Shown: piece by piece, positions 26,575-42,000 of the stretch | Position numbering within the stretch: the stretch's first letter is position 1 | Layout of the letters: each line of letters starts with the position of its first letter | Assembly: GCF_040869045.1 (NCBI RefSeq) | Contig: NW_027136911.1 | Span: forward strand, 806,001 to 870,000 | DNA: 64,000 bases | Source: Eurosta solidaginis | Lineage: Eukaryota; Arthropoda; Insecta; Diptera; Tephritidae | Direction of reading: 5' to 3' | The notes under the pieces: generated by a model | The model's database searches: none | What the model saw: the letters and a program-made list of their open reading frames with translations, nothing else | What the model was told of the DNA's origin: nothing | Position numbers and translations under genes: made by a program

Positions 26575-29500
26575 GGTTCAATAGATATGGACACTTATCC
26601 CTTTTAGTCGGTTAACCCCACCCACAAGAGATATGGACACTTATCCCTTTTAGTCGGATAACCCATCCACTTTGGCGTAGAAATTGAACCGTTAACGATA
26701 GAACCTTGTATCAGCTTTTGAATTAATATACACATAAAAACCTATCATCTGCAAAAACAAAATCGATTCTATCTTGCTTGGTTCAATAGATATGGACACT
26801 TATCCCTTTTAGTCGGTTAACCCCACCCACTTTGACGTAGAAATTGAACCGTTAACGATAGAACCTTGGGTCAGCTTTTGGATTAATATACACATAAAAA
26901 CCTAACATCTGCAAAAATAAAATCGATTCTATTTTGCTTGGTTCAATAGATATGGACACTTATCCCTTTTAGTCGGTTAGCCCCACCCATAATAGATATG
27001 GGCACTTATCCCTTTTAGTCGGTTAATCCCATCCACTTTGACTTAGAAATTGAACCGTTAACGATAGAACCTTGTATCAGCTTTTGAATTAATATACACA
27101 TAAAAACCTATCATCTGCAAAAATAAATGCGATTCTATCTTGCTTGGTTCAATAGATATGGACACTTATCCCTTTTAGTCGGTTAGCCCCACCCATAATA
27201 GATATGGGCACTTATCCCTTTTAGTCAGTTAACCCCACCCAGTATGACGTAGAAATTGAATCGTTAGCGATAGAACCTTGGATCGGCTTGTGGATTAATA
27301 TACACATAAAAACCTATCATCTGCAAAAACAAAATCGATTCTATCTTGCTTGGTTCAATAGATATGGATACTTATCCCTTTTAGTCGGTTAACCCCACCC
27401 AATTTGACGTAGAAATTGAACCGTTAATGATAGAACCTTGGATCAGCTTGTGGATTAATATACACATAAAAACCTACCATCTGCAAAAATAAAATCGATT
27501 CTGTCTTGCCTGGTTCAATAGATATGGACACTTATCCCTTTTATTCGGTTAACCCCAACCACTCTAACATAGAAATTGAACCGTTAACGATAGAACCTTA
27601 GATCAGCTTATGGATCAATATACACATAAAAACCTATCATCTCCAAAAACAAAATCAATTCTATCTTGCTTGGTTCAATAGATATGGACACTTATCCCTT
27701 TTAGTCGGTTAACCCCACCCACAATAGATATGGACACTTATCCCTTTTAGTCGGTTAACCCCATCCAATTTGACGTAGAAATTGAACCGTTAACGATAGA
27801 ACCTTGTATCAGCTTTTGAATTAATATACACATAAAAACATATCATCTGCAAAAACAAAATCGATTCTATCTTGCTTGGTTCAATAGATATGGACACTTA
27901 TCCCTTTTAGTCGGTTAACCCCACCCACAATAGATATGGACACTTATCCCTTTTAGTCGGTTAACCCCACCCACTTTGACGTAGAAATTGAACCGTTAAC
28001 GATAGAACCTTGGGTCAGCTTTTGGATTAATATACACATAAAAACCTACCATCTGCGAAATAAAATCGATTCTATTTTGCTTGGTTCAATAGATATGGAC
28101 ACTTATCCCTTTTAGTCGGTTAACCCCACCCACAATAGATATGGAGACTTATCCCTTTTAGCCGGATAACCCCATCCACTTTGACGTAGAAATTGAACCG
28201 TTAACGATAGAACCTTGTATCAGCTTTTGAATTAATATACACATAAAAACCTATCATCTGCAAAAACAAAATCGATTCTATCTTGCTTGGTTCAATAGAT
28301 ATGGACACTTATCCCTTTTAGTCGGTTGACCCGACCCAGTATGACGTAGAAATTGAACCGCTAGCGATAGAACCTTGGATCAGCTTTTGAATTAAAATAC
28401 ACATAAAAACCTACCATCTGCAAAAATAAATTCGATTCTATCTTGCTTGGTTCAATAGATATGGACACATATCCCTTTTAGTCGGTTAACTCCACCCACA
28501 ATAGATATGGACACTTATCCCTTTTAGTCGGTTAATCCCATCCACTTTGACGTAGAAATTGAACCGTTAACGATAGAACTTTGGGTCAGCTTTTGGATTA
28601 ATATACACATAAAAACCTACCATCTGCAAAAACAAAATCGATTCTATCTTGCTTGGTTCAATAGATATGGACACTTATCCCTTTTAGTCGGTTAGCCCCA
28701 CCCATAATAGATATGGGCACTTATCCCTTTTAGTCGGTTAATCCCATCCACTTTGACTTAGAAATTGAACCGTTAACGATAGAACCTTGTATCAGCTTTT
28801 CAATTAATATACACATAAAAACCTATCATCTGCAAAAATAAAATCGATTCTGTCTTGCTTGGTTCAATAGATATGGACACTTATCCCTTTTAGTCGGTTA
28901 ACCCCACCCACAATAGATATGGACACTTATCCCTTTTAGTCGGTTAACCCTACCCAATTTGACGTAGAAACTGAACCGTTAGCGATAGAACCTTGGATCA
29001 GCTTGTGAATTAATATACACATAAAAACCTATCATCTGCAAAAACAAAATCGATTCTATCTTGCTTGGTTCAATAGATATGGACACATATCCCTTTTAGT
29101 CGGTTAACCCCACCCACAATAGATATGGACACTTATCCCTTTTAGTCGGTTAATCCCATCCACTTTGACGTAGAAATTGGACCGTTAACGATAGAACCTT
29201 GTATCAGCTTTTGAATTAAAATACACATAAAAACCTACCATCTGCAAAAATAAATTCGATTCTATCTTGCTTGGTTCAATAGATATGGACACATATCCCT
29301 TTTAGTCGGTTAACCCCACCCACAATAGATATGGACACTTATCCCTTTTAGTCGGTTAATCCCATCCACTTTGACGTAGAAATTGAACCGTTAACGATAG
29401 AACCTTGGGTCAGCTTTTGGATTAATATACACATAAAAACCTACCATCTGCAAAAACAAAATCGATTCTATCTTGCTTGGTTCAATAGATATGGACACAT

Positions 29501-31070
29501 ATCCCTTTTAGTCGGTTAACCCCACCCACAATAGATATGGACACTTATCCCTTTTAGTCAGTTAACCCCACCCAGTATGACGTAGAAATTGAATCGTTAG
29601 CGATAGAACCTTGGATCAGCTTGTGAATTAATATACACATAAAAACCTATCATCTGCAAAAACAAAATCGATTCTATCTTGCTTGGTTCAATAGATATGG
29701 ACACATATCCCTTTTAGTCGGTTAACCCCACCCACAATAGATATGGACACTTATCCCTTTTAGTCGGTTAATCCCATCCACTTTGACGTAGAAATTGGAC
29801 CGTTAACGATAGAACCTTGTATCAGCTTTTGAATTAAAATACACATAAAAACCTACCATCTGCAAAAATAAATTCGATTCTATCTTGCTTGGTTCAATAG
29901 ATATGGACACTTATCCCTTTTAGTCGGTTAGCCCCACCCATAATAGATATGGGCACTTATCCCTTTTAGTCAGTTAACCCCACCCAGTATGACGTAGAAA
30001 TTGAATCGTTAGCGATAGAACCTTGGATCAGTTTGTGGATTAATATACACATAAAAACCTATCATCTGCAAAAACAAAATCGATTCTATCTTGCTTGGTT
30101 CAATAGATATGGACACTTATCCCTTTTAGTCGGTTAGCCTCACCCACAATAGATATGGGCACTTATCCCTTTTAGTCGGTTAATCCCATCCACTTTGACG
30201 TAGAAATTGAACCGTTAACGATAGAACCTTGTATTAGCTTTTGAATTAATATACACATAAAAACCTATCATCTGCAAAAACAAAATCGATTCTATCTTGC
30301 TTGGTTCAATAGATATGGACACATATCCCTTTTAGTCGGTTAACCCCACCCACAATAGATATGGACACTTATCCCTTTTAGTCGGTTAATCCCATCCACT
30401 TTGACGTAGAAATTGGACCGTTAACGATAGAACCTTGTATCAGCTTTTGAATTAAAATACACATAAAAACCTACCATCTGCAAAAATAAATTCGATTCTA
30501 TCTTGCTTGGTTCAATAGATATGGACACTTATCCCTTTTAGTCAGTTAGCCCCACCCATAATAGATATGGGCACTTATCCCTTTTAGTCAGTTAACCCCA
30601 CCCAGTATGACGTAGAAATTGAATCGTTAGCGATAGAACCTTGGATCAGCTTGTGGATTAATATACACATAAAAACCTATCATCTGCAAAAACAAAATCG
30701 ATTCTATCTTGCTTGGTTCAATAGATATGGACACTTATCCCTTTTAGTCGGTTAGCCCCACCCACAATAGATATGGGCACTTATCCCTTTTAGTCGGTTA
30801 ATCCCATCCACTTTGACGTAGAAATTGAACCATTAACGATAGAACCTTGTATTAGCTTTTGAATTAATATACACATAAAAACCTATCATCTGCAAAATCA
30901 AAATCGATTCTATCTTGCTTGGTTCAATAAATATGGACACATATCCCTTTTAGTCGGTTAACCCCACCCACAATAGATATGGACACTTATCTCTTTTAGT
31001 CGGTTAATCCCATCCACTTTGACGTAGAAATTGGACCGTTAACGATAGAACCTTGTATCAGCTTCTGAAT
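26575..31070. repeat. Duplicated block of about 4.5 kb, copy A (partner offset 5,229)
   Basis: Rare variants recur exactly 5,229 bp downstream: 'cccacaagag' (26621), 'cctaacatct' (26901), 'atctgcgaaa' (28051), 'gtcggttgac' (28321), 'gtttgtggat' (30031) and 'tgcaaaatca' (30891). Similarity is lost before about 26,570 and after about 31,070. Limits are by eye. Confidence 0.85.
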
Positions 31071-31803
31071 TAAAATACACATAAAAACCTATCATCTGCA
31101 AAAACAAAATCGATTCTATCTTGCTTGTTTCAAGAGATATGGACACTTATCCCTTTTAGTCGGTTAACCCTACCCACTTTGACGTAGAAATTGAACCGTT
31201 AGCGATACAACCTTGGATCAGCTTATGAATTAATATACACATAAAAACCTATCATCTGCAAAAATAAAATCGATTCTGTCTTGCTTGGTTCAATAGATAT
31301 GGACACTTATCCCTTTTAGTCGGTTAACCCCACCCACAATAGATATGGACACTTATCCCTTATAGTCGGATAACCCCATCCACTTTGGCGTAGAAATTGA
31401 ACCGTTAACGATAGAACCTTGTATCAGCTTTTGAATTAATATACACAGAAGAACCTATCATCTGCAAAAACAAAATCGATTCTATCTTGCTTGGTTCAAT
31501 AGATATGGACACTTATCCCTTTTAGTCGGTTAACCCCACCCACTCTGACGTAGAAATTGAACCGTTAACGATAGAACCTTGGGTCTGCTTTTGGATTAAT
31601 ATACACATAAAAACCTACCATCTGCAAAGATAAAATCGATTCTATTTTGCTTGGTTCAATAGATATAGACACTTATCCCTTTTAGTCGGTTAACTATAAC
31701 GTAGAAATTGAACCGTTAACGACAGAAGCTTAGGTCAGCTTGTGGATTAATATACACATAAAAACCTACCATCTGCAAAAATAAAATCGATTCTATCTTG
31801 CTT

Positions 31804-34800
31804 GGTTCAATAGATATGGACACTTATCCCTTTTAGTCGGTTAACCCCACCCACAAGAGATATGGACACTTATCCCTTTTAGTCGGATAACCCATCCACT
31901 TTGGCGTAGAAATTGAACCGTTAACGATAGAACCTTGTATCAGCTTTTGAATTAATATATACATAAAAACCTATCATCTGCAAAAACAAAATCGATTCTA
32001 TCTTGCTTGGTTCAATAGATATGGACACTTATCCCTTTTAGTCGGTTAACCCCACCCACTTTGACGTAGAAATTGAACCGTTAACGATAGAACCTTGGGT
32101 CAGCTTTTGGATTAATATACACATAAAAACCTAACATCTGCAAAAATAAAATCGATTCTATTTTGCTTGGTTCAATAGATATGGACACTTATCCCTTTTA
32201 GTCGGTTAGCCCCACCCATAATAGATATGGGCACTTATCCCTTTTAGTCGGTTAATCCCATCCACTTTGACTTAGAAATTGAACCGTTAACGATAGAACC
32301 TTGTATCAGCTTTTGAATTAATATACACATAAAAACCTATCATCTGCAAAAATAAATGCGATTCTATCTTGCTTGGTTCAATAGATATGGACACTTATCC
32401 CTTTTAGTCGGTTAGCCCCACCCATAATAGATATGGGCACTTATCCCTTTTAGTCAGTTAACCCCACCAAGTATGACGTAGAAATTGAATCGTTAGCGAT
32501 AGAACCTTGGATCGGCTTGTGGATTAATATACACATAAAAACCTATCATCTGCAAAAACAAAATCGATTCTATCTTGCTTGGTTCAATAGATATGGATAC
32601 TTATCCCTTTTAGTCGGTTAACCCCACCCAATTTGACGTAGAAATTGAACCGTTAATGATAGAACCTTGGATCAGCTTGTGGATTAATATACACATAAAA
32701 ACCTACCATCTGCAAAAATAAAATCGATTCTGTCTTGCCTGGTTCAATAGATATGGACACTTATCCCTTTTATTCGGTTAACCCCAACCACTCTAACATA
32801 GAAATTGAACCGTTAACGATAGAACCTTAGATCAGCTTATGGATCAATATACACATAAAAACCTATCATCTCCAAAAACAAAATCAATTCTATCTTGCTT
32901 GGTTCAATAGATATGGACACTTATCCCTTTTAGTCGGTTAACCCCACCCACAATAGATATGGACACTTATCCCTTTTAGTCGGTTAACCCCATCCAATTT
33001 GACGTAGAAATTGAACCGTTAACGATAGAACCTGGTATCAGCTTTTGAATTAATATACACATAAAAACATATCATCTGCAAAAACAAAATCGATTCTATC
33101 TTGCTTGGTTCAATAGATATGGACACTTATCCCTTTTAGTCGGTTAACCCCACCCACAATAGATATGGACACTTATCCCTTTTAGTCGGTTAACCCCACC
33201 CACTTTGACGTAGAAATTGAACCGTTAACGATAGAACCTTGGGTCAGCTTTTGGATTAATATACACATAAAAACCTACCATCTGCGAAATAAAATCGATT
33301 CTATTTTGCTTGGTTCAATAGATATGGACACTTATCCCTTTTAGTCGGTTAACCCCACCCACAATAGATATGGAGACTTATCCCTTTTAGTCGGATAACC
33401 CCATCCACTTTGACGTAGAAATTGAACCGTTAACGATAGAACCTTGTATCAGCTTTTGAATTAATATACACATAAAAACCTATCATCTGCAAAAACAAAA
33501 TCGATTCTATCTTGCTTGGTTCAATAGATATGGACACTTATCCCTTTTAGTCGGTTGACCCGACCCAGTATGACGTAGAAATTGAACCGCTAGCGATAGA
33601 ACCTTGGATCAGCTTTTGAATTAAAATACACATAAAAACCTACCATCTGCAAAAATAAATTCGATTCTATCTTGCTTGGTTCAATAGATATGGACACATA
33701 TCCCTTTTAGTCGGTTAACCCCACCCACAATAGATATGGACACTTATCCCTTTTAGTCGGTTAATCCCATCCACTTTGACGTAGAAATTGAACCGTTAAC
33801 GATAGAACTTTGGGTCAGCTTTTGGATTAATATACACATAAAAACCTACCATCTGCAAAAACAAAATCGATTCTATCTTGCTTGGTTCAATAGATATGGA
33901 CACTTATCCCTTTTAGTCGGTTAGCCCCACCCATAATAGATATGGGCACTTATCCCTTTTAGTCGGTTAATCCCATCCACTTTGACTTAGAAATTGAACC
34001 GTTAACGATAGAACCTTGTATCAGCTTTTCAATTAATATACACATAAAAACCTATCATCTGCAAAAATAAAATCGATTCTGTCTTGCTTGGTTCAATAGA
34101 TATGGACACTTATCCCTTTTAGTCGGTTAACCCCACCCACAATAGATATGGACACTTATCCCTTTTAGTCGGTTAACCCTACCCAATTTGACGTAGAAAC
34201 TGAACCGTTAGCGATAGAACCTTGGATCAGCTTGTGAATTAATATACACATAAAAACCTATCATCTGCAAAAACAAAATCGATTCTATCTTGCTTGGTTC
34301 AATAGATATGGACACATATCCCTTTTAGTCGGTTAACCCCACCCACAATAGATATGGACACTTATCCCTTTTAGTCGGTTAATCCCATCCACTTTGACGT
34401 AGAAATTGGACCGTTAACGATAGAACCTTGTATCAGCTTTTGAATTAAAATACACATAAAAACCTACCATCTGCAAAACTAAATTCGATTCTATCTTGCT
34501 TGGTTCAATAGATATGGACACATATCCCTTTTAGTCGGTTAACCCCACCCACAATAGATATGGACACTTATCCCTTTTAGTCGGTTAATCCCATCCACTT
34601 TGACGTAGAAATTGAACCGTTAACGATAGAACCTTGGGTCAGCTTTTGGATTAATATACACATAAAAACCTACCATCTGCAAAAACAAAATCGATTCTAT
34701 CTTGCTTGGTTCAATAGATATGGACACATATCCCTTTTAGTCGGTTAACCCCACCCACAATAGATATGGACACTTATCCCTTTTAGTCGGTTAACCCCAC

Positions 34801-36299
34801 CCACTTTGACGTAGAAATTGAACCGTTAACGATAGAACCTTGGGTCAGCTTTTGAATTAATGTACACATAAAAACCTATCATCTGCAAAAACAAAATCGA
34901 TTCTATCTTGCTTGGTTCAATAGATATGGACACATATCCCTTTTAGTCGGTTAACCCCACCCACAATAGATATGGACACTTATCCCTTTTAGTCGGTTAA
35001 TCCCATCCACTTTGACGTAGAAATTGGACCGTTAACGATAGAACCTTGTATCAGCTTTTGAATTAAAATACACATAAAAACCTACCATCTGCAAAAATAA
35101 ATTCGATTCTATCTTGCTTGGTTCAATAGATATGGACACTTATCCCTTTTAGCCGGTTAGCCCCACCCATAATAGATATGGGCACTTATCCCTTTTAGTC
35201 AGTTAACCCCACCCAGTATGACGTAGAAATTGAATCGTTAGCGATAGAACCTTGGATCAGTTTGTGGATTAATATACACATAAAAACCTATCATCTGCAA
35301 AAACAAAATCGATTCTATCTTGCTTGGTTCAATAGATATGGACACTTATCCCTTTTAGTCGGTTAGCCTCACCCACAATAGATATGGGCACTTATCCCTT
35401 TTAGTCGGTTAATCCCATCCACTTTGACGTAGAAATTGAACCGTTAACGATAGAACCTTGTATTAGCTTTTGAATTAATATACACATAAAAACCTATCAT
35501 CTGCAAAAACAAAATCGATTCTATCTTGCTTGGTTCAATAGATATGGACACATATCCCTTTTAGTCGGTTAACCCCACCCACAATAGATATGGACACTTA
35601 TCCCTTTTAGTCGGTTAATCCCATCCACTTTGACGTAGAAATTGGACCGTTAACGATAGAACCTTGTATCAGCTTTTGAATTAAAATACACATAAAAACC
35701 TACCATCTGCAAAAATAAATTCGATTCTATCTTGCTTGGTTCAATAGATATGGACACTTATCCCTTTTAGTCAGTTAGCCCCACCCATAATAGATATGGG
35801 CACTTATCCCTTTTAGTCAGTTAACCCCACCCAGTATGACGTAGAAATTGAATCGTTAGCGATAGAACCTTGGATCAGCTTGTGGATTAATATACACATA
35901 AAAACCTATCATCTGCAAAAACAAAATCGATTCTATCTTGCTTGGTTCAATAGATATGGACACTTATCCCTTTTAGTCGGTTAGCCCCACCCACAATAGA
36001 TATGGGCACTTATCCCTTTTAGTCGGTTAATCCCATCCACTTTGACGTAGAAATTGAACCGTTAACGATAGAACCTTGTATTAGCTTTTGAATTAATATA
36101 CACATAAAAACCTATCATCTGCAAAATCAAAATCGATTCTATCTTGCTTGGTTCAATAAATATGGACACATATCCCTTTTAGTCGGTTAACCCCACCCAC
36201 AATAGATATGGACACTTATCTCTTTTAGTCGATTAATCCCATCCACTTTGACGTAGAAATTGGACCGTTAACGATAGAACCTTGTATCAGCTTTTGAAT
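31804..36299. repeat. Duplicated block of about 4.5 kb, copy B (partner offset 5,229)
   Basis: Second copy of the block at 26,575-31,070. A few private changes are visible, such as 'gattaatccc' near 36,230 where copy A has 'ggttaatccc', and 'gcaaaactaaattc' near 34,475. It is therefore slightly older or faster changing than the 10,471-bp duplication. Confidence 0.85.
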
Positions 36300-36804
36300 T
36301 AATATACACAGAAGAACCTATCATCTGCAAAAACAAAATCGATTCTATCTTGCTTGGTTCAATAGATATGGACACTTATCCCTTTTAGTCGGTTAGCCCC
36401 ACCCACAATAGATATGGGCACTTATCCCTTTTAGTCGGTTAATCCCATCCACTTTGACGTAGAAATTGAACCGTTAACGATAGAACCTTGTATTAGCTTT
36501 TGAATTAATATACACATAAAAACCTATCATCTGCAAAATCAAAATCGATTCTATCTTGCTTGGTTCAATAAATATGGACACATATCCCTTTTAGTCGGTT
36601 AACCCCACCCACAATAGATATGGACACTTATCTCTTTTAGTCGGTTAATCCCATCCACTTTGACGTAGAAATTGGACCGTTAACGATAGAACCTTGTATC
36701 AGCTTTTGAATTAATATACACAGAAGAACCTATCATCTGCAAAAACAAAATCGATTCTATCTTGCTTGGTTCAATAGATATGGACACTTATCCCTTTTAG
36801 TCGG
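35981..36804. repeat. 412-bp tandem duplication (two units)
   Basis: The linked variants 'tgcaaaatca' plus 'caataaatatgg' occur at 36120 and 36532, and 'gaagaaccta' at 36311 and 36723, each 412 bp apart (2 x 206). 'ttagccccac' at 35981 and 36393 marks the unit starts. Confidence 0.75.
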
Positions 36805-37909
36805 TTAACCCCACCCACTCTGACGTAGAAATTGAACCGTTAACGATACAGCCTTGGATCAGCTTATGAATTAAAATACACATAAAGACCTATCATCTGC
36901 AAAAACAAAATCGATTATATCTTGCTTGTTTCAAGAGATATGGACACTTATCCCTTTTAGTCGGTTAACCCTACCCACTTTGACGTAGAAATTGAACCGT
37001 TAGCGATACAGCCTTGGATCAGCTTATGAATTAATATACACATAAAAACCTATCATCTGCAAAAATAAAATCGATTCTGTCTTGCTTGGTTCAATAGATA
37101 TGGACACTTATCCCTTTTAGTCGGTTAACCCCACCCACAATAGATATGGACACTTATCCCTTATAGTCGGATAACCCCATCCACTTTGGCGTAGAAATTG
37201 AACCGTTAACGATAGAACCTTGTATCAGCTTTTGAATTAATATACACAGAAGAACCTATCATCTGCAAAAACAAAATCGATTCTATCTTGCTTGGTTCAA
37301 TAGATATGGACACTTATCCCTTTTAGTCGGTTAACCCCACCCACTCTGACGTAGAAATTGAACCGTTAACGATAGAACCTTAGGTCTGCTTTTGGATTAA
37401 TATACACATAAAAACCTACCATCTGCAAAGATAAAATCGATTCTATTTTGCTTGGTTCAATAGATATAGACACTTATCCCTTTTAGTCGGTTAACTATAA
37501 CGTAGAAATTGAACCGTTAACGACAGAAGCTTAGGTCAGCTTGTGGATTAATATACACATAAAAACCTACCATCTGCAAAAATAAAATCGATTCTATCTT
37601 GCTTGGTTCAATAGATATGGACACTTATCCCTTTTAGTCGGTTAACCCCACCCACTTTGACGTAGAAATTGAACCGTTAACGATAGAACTATGGATCAGC
37701 CTGTGGATTAATATACACATAAAAACCTATCATCTGCAAAAACAAAATCGATTCTGTCTTGCTTGGTTCAATAGATATGGACACTTATCCCTTTTAGTCG
37801 GTTAATCCCACCCACAATAGATATGGACACTTATCCCTTTTAGTCGGATAACCCCATCCACTTTGACGTAGAAATTGGACCGTTAACGATAGAACCTTTT
37901 ACCAGCTTT

Positions 37910-39054
37910 TGAATTAATATACACATAAAAACCTATCATCTGCAAAAACAAAATCGATTCTATCTTGCTTGGTTCAATAGATATGGACACATATCCCTTT
38001 TAGTCGGTTAACCCCACCCACAATAGATATGGACACTTATACCTTTTAGTCGGTTAATCCCATCCACTTTGACGTAGAAATTGAACCGTTAACGATAGAA
38101 CCTTGTATTAGCTTTTGAATTAATATACACATAAAAACCTATCATCTGCAAAAACAAAATCGATTCTATCTTGCTTGGTTCAATAGATATGGATACTTAT
38201 CCCTTTTAGTCGGTTAACCCCACCCACTTTGACGTAGAAATTGAACCGTTAACGATAGAACCTTGGGTCAGCTTTTGGATTAATACACACATAAAAACCT
38301 ACCATCTGCAAAAACAAAATCGATTCTATCTTGCTTGGTTCAATAGATATGGACACATATCCCTTTTAGTCGGTTAACCCCACCCACAATAGATATGGAC
38401 ACTTATCCCTTTTAGTCGGTTAATCCCATCCACTTTGACGTAGAAATTGAACCGTTAACGATAGAACCTTGTATTAGCTTTTGAATTAATATACACATAA
38501 AAACCTATCATCTGCAAAAACAAAATCGATTCTATCTTGCTTGGTTCAATAGATATGGACACATATCCCTTTTAGTCGGTTAACCCCACCCACAATAGAT
38601 ATGGACACTTATACCTTTTAGTCGGTTAATCCCATCCACTTTGACGTAGAAATTGAACCGTTAACGATAGAACCTTGTATTAGCTTTTGAATTAATATAC
38701 ACATAAAAACCTATCATCTGCAAAAACAAAATCGATTCTATCTTGCTTGGTTCAATAGATATGGATACTTATCCCTTTTAGTCGGTTAACCCCACCCACT
38801 TTGACGTAGAAATTGAACCGTTAACGATAGAACCTTGGGTCAGCTTTTGGATTAATACACACATAAAAACCTACCATCTGCAAAAACAAAATCGATTCTA
38901 TCTTGCTTGGTTCAATAGATATGGACACATATCCCTTTTAGTCGGTTAACCCCACCCACAATAGATATGGACACTTATCCCTTTTAGTCGGTTAATCCCA
39001 TCCACTTTGACGTAGAAATTGAACCGTTAACGATAGAACCTTGTATTAGCTTTT
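37910..39054. repeat. 572-bp tandem duplication (two units)
   Basis: The rare variants 'atacctttta' (38039 and 38611) and 'taatacacac' (38281 and 38853) recur 572 bp apart, equal to 206+206+160. The same pair of variants is found again 1,615 bp further (40226 and 40468), so the unit is itself part of a larger repeat. Outer limits are approximate. Confidence 0.7.
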
Positions 39055-42000
39055 GAATTAATATACACATAAAAACCTATCATCTGCAAAAACAAAATCG
39101 ATTCTATCTTGCTTGGTTCAATAGATATGGACACATATCCCTTTTAGTCGGTTAACCCCACCCACAATAGATATGGACACTTATCCCTTTTAGTCGGTTA
39201 ATCCCATCCACTTTGACGTAGAAATTGGACCGTTAACGATAGAACCTTGTATCAGCTTTTGAATTAAAATACACATAAAAACCTATCATCTGCAAAAACA
39301 AAATCGATTCTATCTTGCTTGTTTCAATAGATATGGACACTTATCCCTTTTAGTCGGTTAACCCTACCCACTTTGACGTAGAAATTGAACCGTTAGCGAT
39401 ACAACCTTGGATCAGCTTATGAATTAATATACACATAAAAACCTATCATCTGCAAAAATAAAATCGATTCTGTCTTGCTTGGTTCAATAGATATGGACAC
39501 TTATCCCTTTTAGTCGGTTAACCCCACCCACTCTGACGTAGAAATTGAACCGTTAACGATAGAACCTTGGGTCAGCTTTTGGATTAATATACACATAAAA
39601 ACCTACCATCTGCAAAAATAAAATCGATTCTATTTTGCTTGGTTCAATAGATATGGACACTTATCCCTTTTAGTCGGTTAACTATAACGTAGAAATTGAA
39701 CCGTTAACGACAGAAGCTTAGGTCAGCTTGTGGATTAATATACACATAAAAACCTACCATCTGCAAAAATAAAATCGATTCTATCTTGCTTGGTTCAATA
39801 GATATGGACACTTATCCCTTTTAGTCGGTTAACCCCACCCACTTTGACGTAGAAATTGAACCGTTAACGATAGAACTATGGATCAGCCTGTGGATTAATA
39901 TACACATAAAAACCTATCATCTGCAAAAACAAAATCAATTCTGTCTTGCTTGGTTCAATAGATATGGACACTTATCCCTTTTAGTCGGTTAATCCCACCC
40001 ACAATAGATATGGACACTTATCCCTTTTAGTCGGATAACCCCATCCACTTTGACGTAGAAATTGGACCGTTAACGATAGAACCTTTTATCAGCTTTTGAA
40101 TTAATATACACATAAAAACCTATCATCTGCAAGAACAAAATCGATTCTATCTTGCTTGGTTCAATAGATATGGACACATATCCCTTTTAGTCGGTTAACC
40201 CCACCCACAATAGATATGGACACTTATACCTTTTAGTCGGTTAATCCCATCCACTTTGACGTAGATATTGAACCGTTAACGATAGAACCTTGTATTAGCT
40301 TTTGAATTAATATACACATAAAAACCTATCATCTGCAAAAACAAAATCGATTCTATCTTGCTTGGTTCAATAGATATGGATACTTATCCCTTTTAGTCGG
40401 TTAACCCCACCCACTTTGACGTAGAAATTGAACCGTTAACGATAGAACCTTGGGTCAGCTTTTGGATTAATACACACATAAAAACCTACCATCTGCAAAA
40501 ACAAAATCGATTCTATCTTGCTTGGTTCAATAGATATGGACACATATCCCTTTTAGTCGGTTAACCCCACCCACAATAGATATGGACACTTATCCCTTTT
40601 AGTCGGTTAACCCCACCCACTTTGACGTAGAAATTGAACCGTTAACGATAGAACCTTGGGTCAACTTTTGAATTAATATACACATAAAAACCTATCATCT
40701 GCAAAAACAAAATCGATTCTATCTTGCTTGGTTCAATAGATATGGACACATATCCCTTTTAGTCGGTTAACCCCACCCACAATAGATATGGACACTTATC
40801 CCTTTTAGTCGGTTAATCCCATCCACTTTGACGTAGAAATTGGACCGTTAACGATAGAACCTTGTATCAGCTTTTGAATTAAAATACACATAAAAACCTA
40901 CAATCTGCAAAAATAAATTCGATTCTATCTTGCTTGGTTCAATAGATATGGACACTTATCCCTTTTAGTCGGTTAGCCCCACCCATAATAGATATGGGCA
41001 CTTATCCCTTTTAGTCAGTTAACCCCACCCAGTATGACGTAGAAATTGAATCGTTAGCGATAGAACCTTGGATCAGCTTGTGGATTAATATACACATAAA
41101 AACCTATCATCTGCAAAAACAAAATCGATTCTATCTTGCTTGGTTCAATAGATATGGACACTTATCCCTTTTAGTCGGTTAGCCCCACCCACAATAGATA
41201 TGGGCACTTATCCCTTTTAGTCGGTTAATCCCATCCACTTTGACGTAGAAATTGAACCGTTAACGATAGAACCTTGTATTAGCTTTTGAATTAATATACA
41301 CATAAAAACCTATCATCTGCAAAAACAAAATCGATTCTATCTTGCTTGGTTCAATAGATATGGACACATATCCCTTTTAGTCGGTTAACCCCACCCACAA
41401 TAGATATGGACACTTATCCCTTTTAGTCGGTTAATCCCATCCACTTTGACGTAGAAATTGGACCGTTAACGATAGAACCTTGTATCAGCTTTTGAATTAA
41501 AATACACATAAAAACCTACCATCAGCAAAAATAAATTCGATTCTATCTTGCTTGGTTCAATAGATATGGACACTTATCCCTTTTAGTCGGTTAGCCCCAC
41601 CCATAATAGATATGGGCACTTATCCCTTTTAGTCAGTTAACCCCACCCAGTATGACGTAGAAATTGAATCGTTAGCGATAGAACCTTGGATCAGCTTGTG
41701 GATTAATATACACATAAAAACCTATCATCTGCAAAAACAAAATCGATTCTATCTTGCTTGGTTCAATAGATATGGACACTTATCCCTTTTAGTCGGTTAG
41801 CCCCACCCACAATAGATATGGGCACTTATCCCTTTTAGTCGGTTAATCCCATCCACTTTGACGTAGAAATTGAACCGTTAACGATATAACCTTGTATTAG
41901 CTTTTGAATTAATATACACATAAAAACCTATCATCTGCAAAAACAAAATCGATTCTATCTTGCTTGGTTCAATAGATATGGACACATATCCCTTTTAGTC

